Below, piece by piece: positions 35,715-44,020 of a stretch of 64,000 nucleotides of DNA (positions are counted from its first letter, which is position 1; every line of letters starts with the position of its first letter). This DNA comes from Lewinellaceae bacterium (GTDB lineage Bacteria > Bacteroidota > Bacteroidia > Chitinophagales > Saprospiraceae), in contig JACJYB010000006.1 in the NCBI GenBank assembly GCA_020636355.1, positions 248,001-312,000 on the forward strand, in the 5' to 3' direction. The translations under genes and the position numbers were made by a program. Under the pieces are notes generated by a model. That model searched no databases. It worked only from the letters and a program-made list of their open reading frames with translations, and had not been told where the DNA came from.

Positions 35715-38700
35715 ATGCTCATGGCCTCATCAAATAAACCGGTTATCCTTGTTGCGTGTGCCAATGACCCAGAAAATCCCCTGATGTCCCTGTATAGTGA
35801 AGTGGCAGGTATACGGAAGCAGCTGAAAAACATTTGCGATGCGGGATTATGTGAACTGGTGATCATCGAACCCGCTGATACCGAACAAGTATTGCATGCC
35901 TTTAAATCTCTGGGCCAACGAATTGCCATATTCCACTTTGCCGGTCATGCCAATAGCTATCAATTGTTTCTTGAATCCATTTTAGGGGAAAAACAACCGG
36001 CTTACATATCCGGCCTGGCTTCTTTTCTTCAATTGCAATATGGCTTGCAGCTGGTTTTTTTGAATGCTTGTTCCACCAGTGGCCACGTACAGGATTTGAT
36101 TGGATCCAATGTCAGTGCGGTGATCAGTACCTCCCAGGATATTGACGAAGGCCTGGCCACTTTTTTCAGCATTAATTTTTATCAGAGTCTGGGATTAGGC
36201 AAAGGCATTGAACAGTCGTTTCTGGAGTCAAGGTCAGCCGTAGCCATGAGGTACGGAAAGATTGGAAAATCCTATTACAGAAATTTGGTTCACATCCCTG
36301 ATTCCTTGCCCCTGGAACTTAACATTAGCCCAGGCTGTGAGGTAGTTAAAACCTGGAACATACCCGAGGCGGCCGGAAACCCATTGTTCGGATTACCACC
36401 GTTACCGGCAAAACCCCTCCCCGAAAATCCATTTCGCTATTTTCAATGGTATACAGAGGAAGATGCGAGTCTGTTTTTCGGCCGTTCCCGCGAAATCCGC
36501 CAGTTGTATGAACTGATGACTGGATCCGATGGAGCCAGGATCATTCATCTTTACGGGAAATCCGGAGTAGGAAAATCTTCCCTGCTGGCTGCCGGTTTGA
36601 TCCCTAGAATGGTTGGTATGCACTCACTGTTGTATCTGCGGTGGGAAGAAGGAAATAATGGCCTTCATTCCCTCGCAGATTGCTGGAATTGTAATCCAGA
36701 TCCTGAATCATTGTACCGCAATTGGCTTGCACAGGAGAAAATATCCAATAAACCGGTATCCCTGATCCTGGATCAGTTTGAAGGCGTGCTCAACAAAGTA
36801 CCGGACCCAGTCCGCCAAACCGATCCATCCTCGAGTACGGATCAATTGCAACAATTCATCGAATTCTTACAATTCATTCAAAGCCATCCGGAAAAAACAC
36901 AGGGTAGGATCATACTATCCTACCGAAAGGAATTTCTGGCAGAATTGGAAGACCGTTTTTACCGGTCGAAAATAGATTATGAAAAATTATTTCTGGATGA
37001 TCTGCGCCGGGAGGGCATTTATGAAGCCATAACAGGTATAACCCGGATTCCCGCTTTGCAGCAAAAATACCAGCTTGTTGTCGAAGAAGGGCTTCCAGAA
37101 AAAATGGCATTTGATCTTCTCCGGCAATCTGAATCCCTGGTTACTCCCATTCTGCAGGTGGTCCTTTCGAAGCTGTGGTTTCAAGTCAAAGATCATCCTC
37201 CGACACGCAGGTTCACTCATCAGGAATACGACCACCTGGTGCAGGGAGGAATGTTACTTTCGGATTTCCTGGACGAAAAGATGGCCGAGATCGGGCAGAC
37301 GGAAACAGTGGCGGTTCAATCTGGCCTCCTGCTTGACCTGCTTCGTTTTCATACTACTTCGAATAACCGGGCAGCTAACCGGACTGAAAAGGAAATCCAG
37401 GAAAGGTACACACATGTAATTGACCAGGTTCAACGACTTTTACAAGCATTGGCCAATGCTTACCTCTTGTCCAAATCACAGGAAGACGAGGAAACGACCT
37501 ACCGACTGGCACATGATGTACTCGCTCCGATTATCCGACAAAAATTCGATCGGTCTGAGCTTCCCGGGCAGCGTGCCAGAAACATCCTGGATCACCGTTT
37601 GAATGCCTGGAAAAAAACCGATGGGAATAATGTGATGACACCCAAGGAAGTCCATGTGGTCCAATCCGGTCTCACTGGTACAGGCATGCTTAACGAGGCT
37701 GAGAGCAGATTTTTGAATACCAGCAAGCGCATCACAAACCGTCAAAGATTGATCCGGCGTATACTAGCCGGAACCGGCATAATGCTTCTGGGAATTTTGA
37801 CCTGGTCTTTAATTATGAATGAACGGAACCGGCTTAAAGTTTTGCAGGCAGAAGCAATAAATGCCAGACAAGAAGCGACGATTGCCCAACAATCCAGCGA
37901 GCTCATGCGGACCCAGATGAATAATTTATTGCTGCAAAATACAGCCGACAGCTTACAAAATGAATTCTCCCAGGTAGCCCTGGCCAACGCGGGGATTCAG
38001 GAATCTTATACCCAATTGAGCAAAGACAACCGATTTGTCAATTTGCAAGCGGAAATCATCGAATTACTAGCCAATTATTCGGGCCAGGGATTCTCTGGCG
38101 CCCTTTACGTCGAAAAAGAACAAACCGCCCTGATTACACAAGGATTTGGGTTTGCACAAAAATCTGCCAAAGTGCTTTATTCGGAGAGTACCGTTTTTGA
38201 TGTTACCGGATTTGCCGAACAATTTACGGCGGCAGCCATTTTAAAACTGATTAATGAACGCAGGATCAGTCTTTCTGACCCACTACAACAATTCTTTCCC
38301 GACATTCCGGTATCAATGAATTCCATTACCATCCGGAATTTATTGACCAAATCCACCGGTTTACCCGAATTATTTAAACGCCAGGATGAATTCAGGAAAA
38401 TTTCCCAAAAGACATTCATTTCCCGCTTACTTAAAGCTGATCTAAGAGTCGGTGGAGAGGACATCAGCACCAGCCCGGATTATTCTATCCTGGCATTGAT
38501 CGTGGAGTCGGTATCTGGTACTGCTTTTCCAAAGTTTATTAAAGATCAGGTGTTCCTTCCCGCCGGATTGCAGCAAAGTGGATTCCGTGGTTTGCGTACA
38601 TGGCCCCAGAAGGAACTTGCGGAAGGTTATGGTAATCAAAAGAAGGGATACCAATTGCCCCAATCCGACTGGCCGGAGGTGAGCTGGTCTGTCATGGGTT

Positions 38701-38981
38701 CCGGGGGAGTGCTTACTTCCCTCCAAGACATGATTCTTTGGAAAAATTACCTCATCAGGAAGGGGTTGCTGCAGGAGTGGTTGGATCTGGGACTGCTTTT
38801 CCGGGAGGCTGACCACTACTTTATTCAGGAGGTGGTGGGTGATTACGGGCAATATGCCGGTTTTATCTATCAGCCAAAGAGTGAATCTTTTGTGATCCTG
38901 ATCAGCAATAGCTACCGTACAGATAAAGATCTTGTTCATCCTTTGATCCGGGAATTGGAACGCATTATTGCGCGCTATTGA
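35715..38981 (+). CDS. CHAT-STAND membrane protein fused to a dead beta-lactamase/PBP-like domain
   Basis: About 1088 residues in one frame. Residues 1-195 are a CHAT domain with intact dyad motifs FHFAGHA (His about 78) and FLNACST (Cys about 119). Residues 235-640 are an nSTAND-type NTPase: FFGRSREIRQLY, Walker A GKSGVGKS (281-288), Walker B-like LILDQFEG and the AHDVLAPIIRQ winged-helix end. A membrane helix (about 684-702) follows basic RQRLIRR, giving N-in. Then come a coiled coil (about 709-772) and a class C beta-lactamase/DD-peptidase-like domain (780-1088) that has GFAE where SxxK is expected and STS where YxN is expected. Start: ATG 35715 (or 35721); a TTG at 35706 is less likely. 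A metacaspase gene follows by 31 bp. Confidence 0.88.
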   Translation: MLMASSNKPVILVACANDPENPLMSLYSEVAGIRKQLKNICDAGLCELVIIEPADTEQVLHAFKSLGQRIAIFHFAGHANSYQLFLESILGEKQPAYISGLASFLQLQYGLQLVFLNACSTSGHVQDLIGSNVSAVISTSQDIDEGLATFFSINFYQSLGLGKGIEQSFLESRSAVAMRYGKIGKSYYRNLVHIPDSLPLELNISPGCEVVKTWNIPEAAGNPLFGLPPLPAKPLPENPFRYFQWYTEEDASLFFGRSREIRQLYELMTGSDGARIIHLYGKSGVGKSSLLAAGLIPRMVGMHSLLYLRWEEGNNGLHSLADCWNCNPDPESLYRNWLAQEKISNKPVSLILDQFEGVLNKVPDPVRQTDPSSSTDQLQQFIEFLQFIQSHPEKTQGRIILSYRKEFLAELEDRFYRSKIDYEKLFLDDLRREGIYEAITGITRIPALQQKYQLVVEEGLPEKMAFDLLRQSESLVTPILQVVLSKLWFQVKDHPPTRRFTHQEYDHLVQGGMLLSDFLDEKMAEIGQTETVAVQSGLLLDLLRFHTTSNNRAANRTEKEIQERYTHVIDQVQRLLQALANAYLLSKSQEDEETTYRLAHDVLAPIIRQKFDRSELPGQRARNILDHRLNAWKKTDGNNVMTPKEVHVVQSGLTGTGMLNEAESRFLNTSKRITNRQRLIRRILAGTGIMLLGILTWSLIMNERNRLKVLQAEAINARQEATIAQQSSELMRTQMNNLLLQNTADSLQNEFSQVALANAGIQESYTQLSKDNRFVNLQAEIIELLANYSGQGFSGALYVEKEQTALITQGFGFAQKSAKVLYSESTVFDVTGFAEQFTAAAILKLINERRISLSDPLQQFFPDIPVSMNSITIRNLLTKSTGLPELFKRQDEFRKISQKTFISRLLKADLRVGGEDISTSPDYSILALIVESVSGTAFPKFIKDQVFLPAGLQQSGFRGLRTWPQKELAEGYGNQKKGYQLPQSDWPEVSWSVMGSGGVLTSLQDMILWKNYLIRKGLLQEWLDLGLLFREADHYFIQEVVGDYGQYAGFIYQPKSESFVILISNSYRTDKDLVHPLIRELERIIARY

Positions 38982-39012
38982 TGAAATCTTTATTTTCGAA
39001 AAAAGGAGTATC

Positions 39013-39849
39013 ATGATTAACCAAGGACTTTCCTTGCACATTGGGATCAATCAGGTAGATCCTGCTTGCTACGGCCAATGGGAAGGGAAATTGCAAGCCT
39101 GTGAATCGGATGCCAGGGCCATGGCCATGATCGCCAAAAGCCAGGGTTTGACGAATCAGCTTTTGCTGACCCAGGAAGCTACCCGGAATAACGTCCTGGA
39201 TAAGATCCGGCAGGCTGCCGATCAATTGACTCCCGGTGATCTGTACTTCCTTTCTTATGCAGGTCATGGTGGTCAGGTTCCGGATACTTCAGGGGATGAG
39301 TCGGACGGGTTGGATGAGACCTGGTGCCTGTATGATGGTCAGTTGCTTGACGATGAATTAACCATGGCTTTCTGCGACTTCAAAGAAGGTGTCAGGATAC
39401 TTCTCATTTCCGACAGCTGCCACAGCGGTACCGTATCACGCCACAATATGGAAGCTCCGGATGTGCCGGAAATAGGTCCTGACGGGATTGGTTTCCGTTG
39501 TATGTATCCCAAGGCGGCACTGACGACCTACCGGTCAAACCGAAAATTTTATGATCAGATCAAAACAGTGATCCCGAATCCTTTACCTGTACCGAAGGCA
39601 TCGATCAAGTCGATAACCGCATGCCGCGACAATCAAAGTGCAGCCGATGGCAAGGCAAATGGATTTTTCACTTCCAATTTATTAAAGGTCTGGGATAATG
39701 GTTCATTTTCAGGTGATTATGAAACATTTTTTGAAAAATTGGAACGGAAGATGAAGTGGAAAACATTCTGGAATGGTAACAAACAAGAGCCGGTCTTTAT
39801 CAAAGAAGAGCCGATGTTGGATACCTTCCGGGAGCCCTTCCGTATTTAG
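39013..39849 (+). CDS. Metacaspase-like (peptidase C14) caspase-family protein
   Basis: The ATG at 39013 has an unusual strong AAGGAG Shine-Dalgarno 6 bases upstream, which settles the start against an ATG at 38968 overlapping the preceding gene. The 278 residues are a single caspase-hemoglobinase fold: LSLHIGINQVDPACY, the catalytic FLSYAGHGG (His about 85) and LLISDSCHSG (Cys about 136), then SITACRDNQSAADGKANGFF near the end. The acidic Asp residues around the Cys loop agree with Arg/Lys-directed metacaspase specificity. No prodomain or signal: cytosolic. It probably works with the CHAT-STAND protein upstream, as effector or as substrate. Confidence 0.9.
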   Translation: MINQGLSLHIGINQVDPACYGQWEGKLQACESDARAMAMIAKSQGLTNQLLLTQEATRNNVLDKIRQAADQLTPGDLYFLSYAGHGGQVPDTSGDESDGLDETWCLYDGQLLDDELTMAFCDFKEGVRILLISDSCHSGTVSRHNMEAPDVPEIGPDGIGFRCMYPKAALTTYRSNRKFYDQIKTVIPNPLPVPKASIKSITACRDNQSAADGKANGFFTSNLLKVWDNGSFSGDYETFFEKLERKMKWKTFWNGNKQEPVFIKEEPMLDTFREPFRI

Positions 39850-39858
39850 CAACCTTAC

Positions 39859-40536
39859 TTAATAGAATTGAGGTAAAGCAGTTAACATCCTTGAAAGGTC
39901 TTCAATGACCAGGTCAGCCCCCGCAAGGAGCAATTCTTCGGTACTAAATGCTCCTGAATTCCTTCCGATGGTATAAATGCACCCGGCATTTTTGCCCTGA
40001 ATCATATCGGTCGGCGTATCGCCAACTTTGATAACATCTTCCGTAGAGTCAACCGCACAAAGGTTCATCAAACGATAGATCATATCCGGGTATGGACGTC
40101 CGTGTTCAACCTCATCGCTGGTAATGGTGGCATCAATCAATCCCTCCGTGGACCACGGCATGCGTCTTAGGATGATATCCGCCAATTCCCGGTCAAATCC
40201 CGTATCCAATCCGATCTTTATTCCCAGATCCCTCAGGTTGCGAAATAGATGACTTGCTCCCGGCACTTCCCGGACCTTAGGGCTGTTCGCATAAAAGTCA
40301 CTCATGTGTTTTTTGAAAGCGATGAATAACTGTTTTTCCAGGGCAAGGCTATCTTTTCCCATCGCAGAAAGAATTTGGTGGATGCCAACCGGTTTGGGTA
40401 CGGCAATGGCTTGACTGGCGATTTTGCGATCAATGTTCATTTCAAACTGTGCAAATGCACGGATCATGGCATCATGTACGCTGAATGCATCATCCACCGT
40501 GGTGCCAGCCATGTCAAATACGACCAGGCGGATCAT
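39859..40536 (-). CDS. Phosphonatase-like HAD hydrolase (TIGR03351-type), copy 1
   Basis: A 225-residue HAD-superfamily hydrolase. Motif I is VVFDMAGTT with nucleophile Asp8; the A-G-T-T sequence and cap are those of phosphonoacetaldehyde hydrolase (PhnX) relatives. A cap-domain Lys (VPKPVGIHQIL) stands where PhnX has its Schiff-base lysine; the equivalence is tentative. Motif II is LDTGFDRELA, motif IV KVGDTPTDMIQGKNAGC. Its start overlaps the stop of the second HAD gene by 4 bp (ATGA), so translation is coupled. Together with that gene and the FAD oxidoreductase it forms an operon proposed, for this gene set, to degrade an aminophosphonate. Confidence 0.87.
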   Translation of the reverse strand: MIRLVVFDMAGTTVDDAFSVHDAMIRAFAQFEMNIDRKIASQAIAVPKPVGIHQILSAMGKDSLALEKQLFIAFKKHMSDFYANSPKVREVPGASHLFRNLRDLGIKIGLDTGFDRELADIILRRMPWSTEGLIDATITSDEVEHGRPYPDMIYRLMNLCAVDSTEDVIKVGDTPTDMIQGKNAGCIYTIGRNSGAFSTEELLLAGADLVIEDLSRMLTALPQFY

Positions 40537-41270
40537 GCGACAGGTGTATTTAGCAAGGGTATCAAATCATCCAATCGGGCAAGCAACCGATCTGCCTCGT
40601 GGGCTTCCAGCTGCTGCGCCGTATGCGTCCCATTCGTCACGGCAAGATTCAGGAATACCCTGGCTCTCCGCCCGGACTCAATATCGGACGGGGTATCACC
40701 GATATTGACCACCTGTCCCGGATCTTTGATATGCAGTCGCTGCATGGTTTGGAATATCATGTCCGGAGCAGGCCTGCCGGCATCAACTTCATCACTGGCC
40801 AGGCTGGATTGGATCCAATAACCCGGTGGACCCAGGTGCTCCTCATCCAGCTTCTGGAACCATCCCAGCCGTTTTAAAATGATGTCGGTTACCTGCCGAT
40901 AAAATCCGGTGGTAAGGCCTACTGCGATCTGGTGGTCCTGTAAATATTGTAAAGTTTCCAGGCAGCCTTCGGTCGGGAATACCGGCTGAGTCATGTAATG
41001 ATGTTCCAGCAACTCCTTGAATAAGTCATAGCTAGCCGCCACTTGAGTGAACCAAGCTTCATTACGGCTCCCTAATTGACGTGCCCAAAAAGTCTCAAAT
41101 ACGTACCGTTTGGACCATCCCTGGACCGAACGTATCTCATCATCAGTCATTTGCAAACCACTCTGGTGTGCCGCCTGCGCAAAGCATGCCTCTACTTCAT
41201 GAAGGTCCCGAACCGTAGTACCGGCCATGTCCATCACAACCAATCGAATCCGGTCTCTAATTAATTCCAT
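40533..41270 (-). CDS. Phosphonatase-like HAD hydrolase (TIGR03351-type), copy 2
   Basis: A 245-residue paralogue of the downstream HAD protein, with motif I VVMDMAGTT (Asp14), cap segment VQGWSKRYVFETF holding a Lys in the PhnX-like place, motif II LTTGFYRQV and motif IV VNIGDTPSDIESGRRAR. The cap is longer and differs from copy 1, so the two probably act on different or sequential substrates. Its first codons overlap the oxidoreductase gene by 10 bp and its end overlaps copy 1 by 4 bp. Two such hydrolases in a row are uncommon. Confidence 0.87.
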   Translation of the reverse strand: MELIRDRIRLVVMDMAGTTVRDLHEVEACFAQAAHQSGLQMTDDEIRSVQGWSKRYVFETFWARQLGSRNEAWFTQVAASYDLFKELLEHHYMTQPVFPTEGCLETLQYLQDHQIAVGLTTGFYRQVTDIILKRLGWFQKLDEEHLGPPGYWIQSSLASDEVDAGRPAPDMIFQTMQRLHIKDPGQVVNIGDTPSDIESGRRARVFLNLAVTNGTHTAQQLEAHEADRLLARLDDLIPLLNTPVA

Positions 41271-42433
41271 ATGCGCGCTAAAGTTTGTTCACTATATCCT
41301 GGACTGGCCGTCATCCCTTTGCCTCCGATGCCGGTGATGATGTGGATGCGATCATCCACTGTGGCCTCAAAAATATCCCCTTCGGTACATTGTGTATAGA
41401 TGCCGTACCATTGCCGTTCAATGGTCCAGTCCGGTAAATGGATGATCTTCTGAGCCTCCGTGAGAATTGCTTGCTGAATTTGGTTATCGATTTGATAGTC
41501 CAATAAGTGACGCTCCGAAATGGGAGCGTATTCGTGCGAATCGCCAATGATTAATGAACCATCGAGGGCTTGCTTGAACAAGATATGGATACCAAATTCT
41601 TTCAAAAGACTAGAATCTGCTTCCATGGATTTTACTGCCGCATAGGAGGGACACTCCTGGAAACTTTCATACCTGCGGATGGTCAACCCGGAGAGAATGG
41701 ATCCGGGCAGGTGGATATCCTGGAAGGAGCGTGTTTGCATCATGTGCAACTTACACATTTCCAAGGGTGCATCTGCAAAAAGCTGAGGAAACAGATAATT
41801 GAAGTCAGCCCCGTTACAAACGATGACCTGACTAGCCGCCCACCTGCTTCCGGTGATGTCTTCCGCCAATACCCGCTGTCCGGTGGACTCCAGATGCAGG
41901 ACCGGGGTATTCGGCCGGTAAACCAGCCCGTATCTGGACTGTAGATGATGCAAGATCCGGTGAATTGCCAGGGTTGGCTCCAGCGTAATTTCTTCCGGGT
42001 AATACAGTCCGCCCAAGCAGTATTCATCTCTTAATGCCCCGAGATGGTGCATGCAATGCGTGGCTGTCCACAACTCACAGGAATAGCCCCGTTCCTGGTG
42101 CATGGAAGCCATCTCCTCCAGCAAAGTCATTTCATCTTCGTCGGAAGCCAGATAGATGCTTCCGTTTCGACGGGCGGAGATATCAAACTGTTGTTGGATG
42201 GACTGGTAAATCTCCAGACTCCTTCTACCCAGTGGCTGCCATTTGGCATTCATCCCTGAAGGAACTATCTGACCGAAATTACGTACCGTAGCACCCTGAG
42301 GCATCCCATCTTTCTCCAAGAGAGCAACCTTCAACCCTTTGCGCAGGGCGTGGTAGGCATGGAATGTACCCAATATACCACCCCCTACGACCAAAAGGTC
42401 ACAATTTTGAACATTAGGTATCTGAAATGTCAT
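41261..42433 (-). CDS. FAD-dependent oxidoreductase of the TIGR03364 (HpnW-like) group
   Basis: About 390 residues of a DAO-fold amine oxidase. The N-terminal dinucleotide-binding motif is LLVVGGGILGTFHAYHALRKG, followed by LLEKDGMPQGATVRNFGQIVPSG; the GKGMTASPG segment near the C-terminus contacts FAD. The R-N-F-G-Q motif and synteny with phosphonatase-like HAD genes mark the TIGR03364 clade, which has been proposed to deaminate an aminophosphonate oxidatively. The ATG at 42433 is taken, since the TTG at 42451 adds only a short polar leader. First gene of the three-gene minus-strand operon. Confidence 0.87.
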   Translation of the reverse strand: MTFQIPNVQNCDLLVVGGGILGTFHAYHALRKGLKVALLEKDGMPQGATVRNFGQIVPSGMNAKWQPLGRRSLEIYQSIQQQFDISARRNGSIYLASDEDEMTLLEEMASMHQERGYSCELWTATHCMHHLGALRDEYCLGGLYYPEEITLEPTLAIHRILHHLQSRYGLVYRPNTPVLHLESTGQRVLAEDITGSRWAASQVIVCNGADFNYLFPQLFADAPLEMCKLHMMQTRSFQDIHLPGSILSGLTIRRYESFQECPSYAAVKSMEADSSLLKEFGIHILFKQALDGSLIIGDSHEYAPISERHLLDYQIDNQIQQAILTEAQKIIHLPDWTIERQWYGIYTQCTEGDIFEATVDDRIHIITGIGGKGMTASPGYSEQTLARIWN

Positions 42434-42464
42434 GAATCCGTTTCTATTCAATTATATATCAAAA

Positions 42465-42501
42465 GGGAGAAGCCGCTTTACATATCCCATTGGCCTCTCC
42501 C
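42465..42501 (-). promoter_or_regulatory. Stem-loop in the divergent leader of the phosphonate operon
   Basis: GGGAGAAGCC (42465-42474) pairs with GGCCTCTCCC (42492-42501), 9 of 10 pairs, around a 17-base loop. On the minus strand the stem is followed by CTTTTGATATATAA and, 32 bases after the stem, by the oxidoreductase ATG. It could be a 5'-leader attenuator or RNA element. Confidence 0.45.
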
Positions 42502-42736
42502 TTGCATTGCATCACAAGGATACTTCCGTAGCATCCTAAATGGATTGGATGAGCTGTATCCTGCCAGGGGCAAAGATGCATTCAACCCTGCATGCTGACG
42601 ACGAAATCAACATTAAGAATTGTTTAATTCATTGTAAATCAACCGTTAACCCACGATGAATTTCTTGTGAATTCGCAGTTAACCGCTAGGAGGTCAGCCT
42701 ATTAACCAGCACATTGCTGACTGAATGATTTAAAGA

Positions 42737-44011
42737 ATGATCCGTCGTTATTTACTGCGCGCTCCCGCTTCAGTGGTCACCCTCTATGCACTGGTTGCCG
42801 CTTTTGGTGCATATTTTTGCATGTATGCTTTTCGCAAACCATTTACGGCAGCTTCCTTTGAGGATAAAGCTATCCTGGTCATTGCTCAATTGATCGGGTA
42901 TACGCTTGCCAAGGGAGTGGGGATCATCTGGATCCCGCAGGTGAAAAAACAGTACCGTGCAGCCTACGCCATCGGATTGATAGTAATCGCCGAATCGGCT
43001 TTGATCCTGTTCGCTTTTCTCCCGCCACCCATCCGTTGGATAAGTCTGCTCATCAATGGTTTTCCTCTGGGTTTTATCTGGGGTCTGGTTTTCAGTTACC
43101 TGGAGGGCAGACGGTTTACGGAAGTATTGTCAGCAGGCCTCACCATTAGTTTCATCCTTTCTTCCGGCATGGTCAAGTCCGTGGGTGCCTGGTTATTGGT
43201 TCGTTTTAATCTGGCTCCGGCTTCCATGCCCTGGATTACCGGTCTGTTTTTTTTGCCGATGGAATTATTATTCATCTGGATGCTCACCCAGATACCCGAA
43301 CCCAGCCGTGAGGATCAGCATGAACGTACTTATCGCCCCGTGATGAATTTCAGGAAGATGAGACGATTCTATGCCACCTTCGCTCCTGGATTTCTATTAC
43401 TGACCGCAGCATACATGCTCTTCACAGCCTTAAGAGATATCCGTGAGAACTTCGCCAATGAAATTTGGCATGAATTGAGTCATTTCAATGCATCCATTTT
43501 CACGGTCACTGAGCTTCCTATTGGCCTGGTGATCGGGGTATTTATGGCCTTATGCTACCGCATCAAAGATCATCACGCAGCCTATGGCCTTTACCATGCA
43601 GCCGCCATAACCGGAATGAGTACTGCATTGGTTGCCACTTATCTTTTCGTTCACCAGATGGTATCCCCGGTTGCCTGGATGATTGCCTTGGGCATTGGCA
43701 TCTATTTGGCGTACGTCACCTTCTCCAGCGTATTGTTTGACCGGATTATCGCTGCTTTCCGCTATCCGGCCACGGCGGGATTTATGATCTATGTGGTGGA
43801 TACTGCCGGATACACCGGCAGCATTCTCGTCATGCTTGGTAAGCAATATGCCGAGCCGGGACAGCAATGGTTGCCTTTTTTTGTTGATTTGGTCCAGTGG
43901 ACAGGATCAATGGGCATCCTGCTTATGAGCATCAGCTGGATCTATTTCCGTTTGAAATCACGGCGCGAACGCGATCCAGGAGCCACAGACATGGTGCTCG
44001 CCGGCAGCTAA
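42737..44011 (+). CDS. DUF5690 membrane transporter-like protein
   Basis: A 424-residue polytopic membrane protein with about 11-12 hydrophobic segments, MFS-like in length and arrangement. It begins with a short basic tail and TLYALVAAFGAYFCMYAFRKPFTAASF, the recognisable DUF5690 opening, also resembling sugar-phosphate/organophosphate:phosphate antiporters. Other features: FPLGFIWGLVFSYLEGRRFTEVL (a motif-A-like loop) and DRIIAAFRYPATAGFMIYVVD. It is divergent from the FAD oxidoreductase operon and convergent with the phosphatase-superfamily gene. The neighbourhood suggests uptake of a phosphonate or its breakdown product; this is inference. Confidence 0.88.
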   Translation: MIRRYLLRAPASVVTLYALVAAFGAYFCMYAFRKPFTAASFEDKAILVIAQLIGYTLAKGVGIIWIPQVKKQYRAAYAIGLIVIAESALILFAFLPPPIRWISLLINGFPLGFIWGLVFSYLEGRRFTEVLSAGLTISFILSSGMVKSVGAWLLVRFNLAPASMPWITGLFFLPMELLFIWMLTQIPEPSREDQHERTYRPVMNFRKMRRFYATFAPGFLLLTAAYMLFTALRDIRENFANEIWHELSHFNASIFTVTELPIGLVIGVFMALCYRIKDHHAAYGLYHAAAITGMSTALVATYLFVHQMVSPVAWMIALGIGIYLAYVTFSSVLFDRIIAAFRYPATAGFMIYVVDTAGYTGSILVMLGKQYAEPGQQWLPFFVDLVQWTGSMGILLMSISWIYFRLKSRRERDPGATDMVLAGS

Positions 44012-44020
44012 TAAGATGAG

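Noticed and set aside
35715..38981. Functional beta-lactamase conferring resistance
   Set aside because: The SxxK and YxN residues are replaced, so hydrolysis is not expected.
38442..39050. 202-codon minus-strand open frame across the end of the CHAT-STAND gene and the metacaspase start
   Set aside because: Overlaps two strongly supported genes on the opposite strand; composition and content give no protein pattern.
39013..39849. Metacaspase as a gasdermin-activating operon
   Set aside because: No small pore-forming gasdermin-like gene is adjacent on either side.
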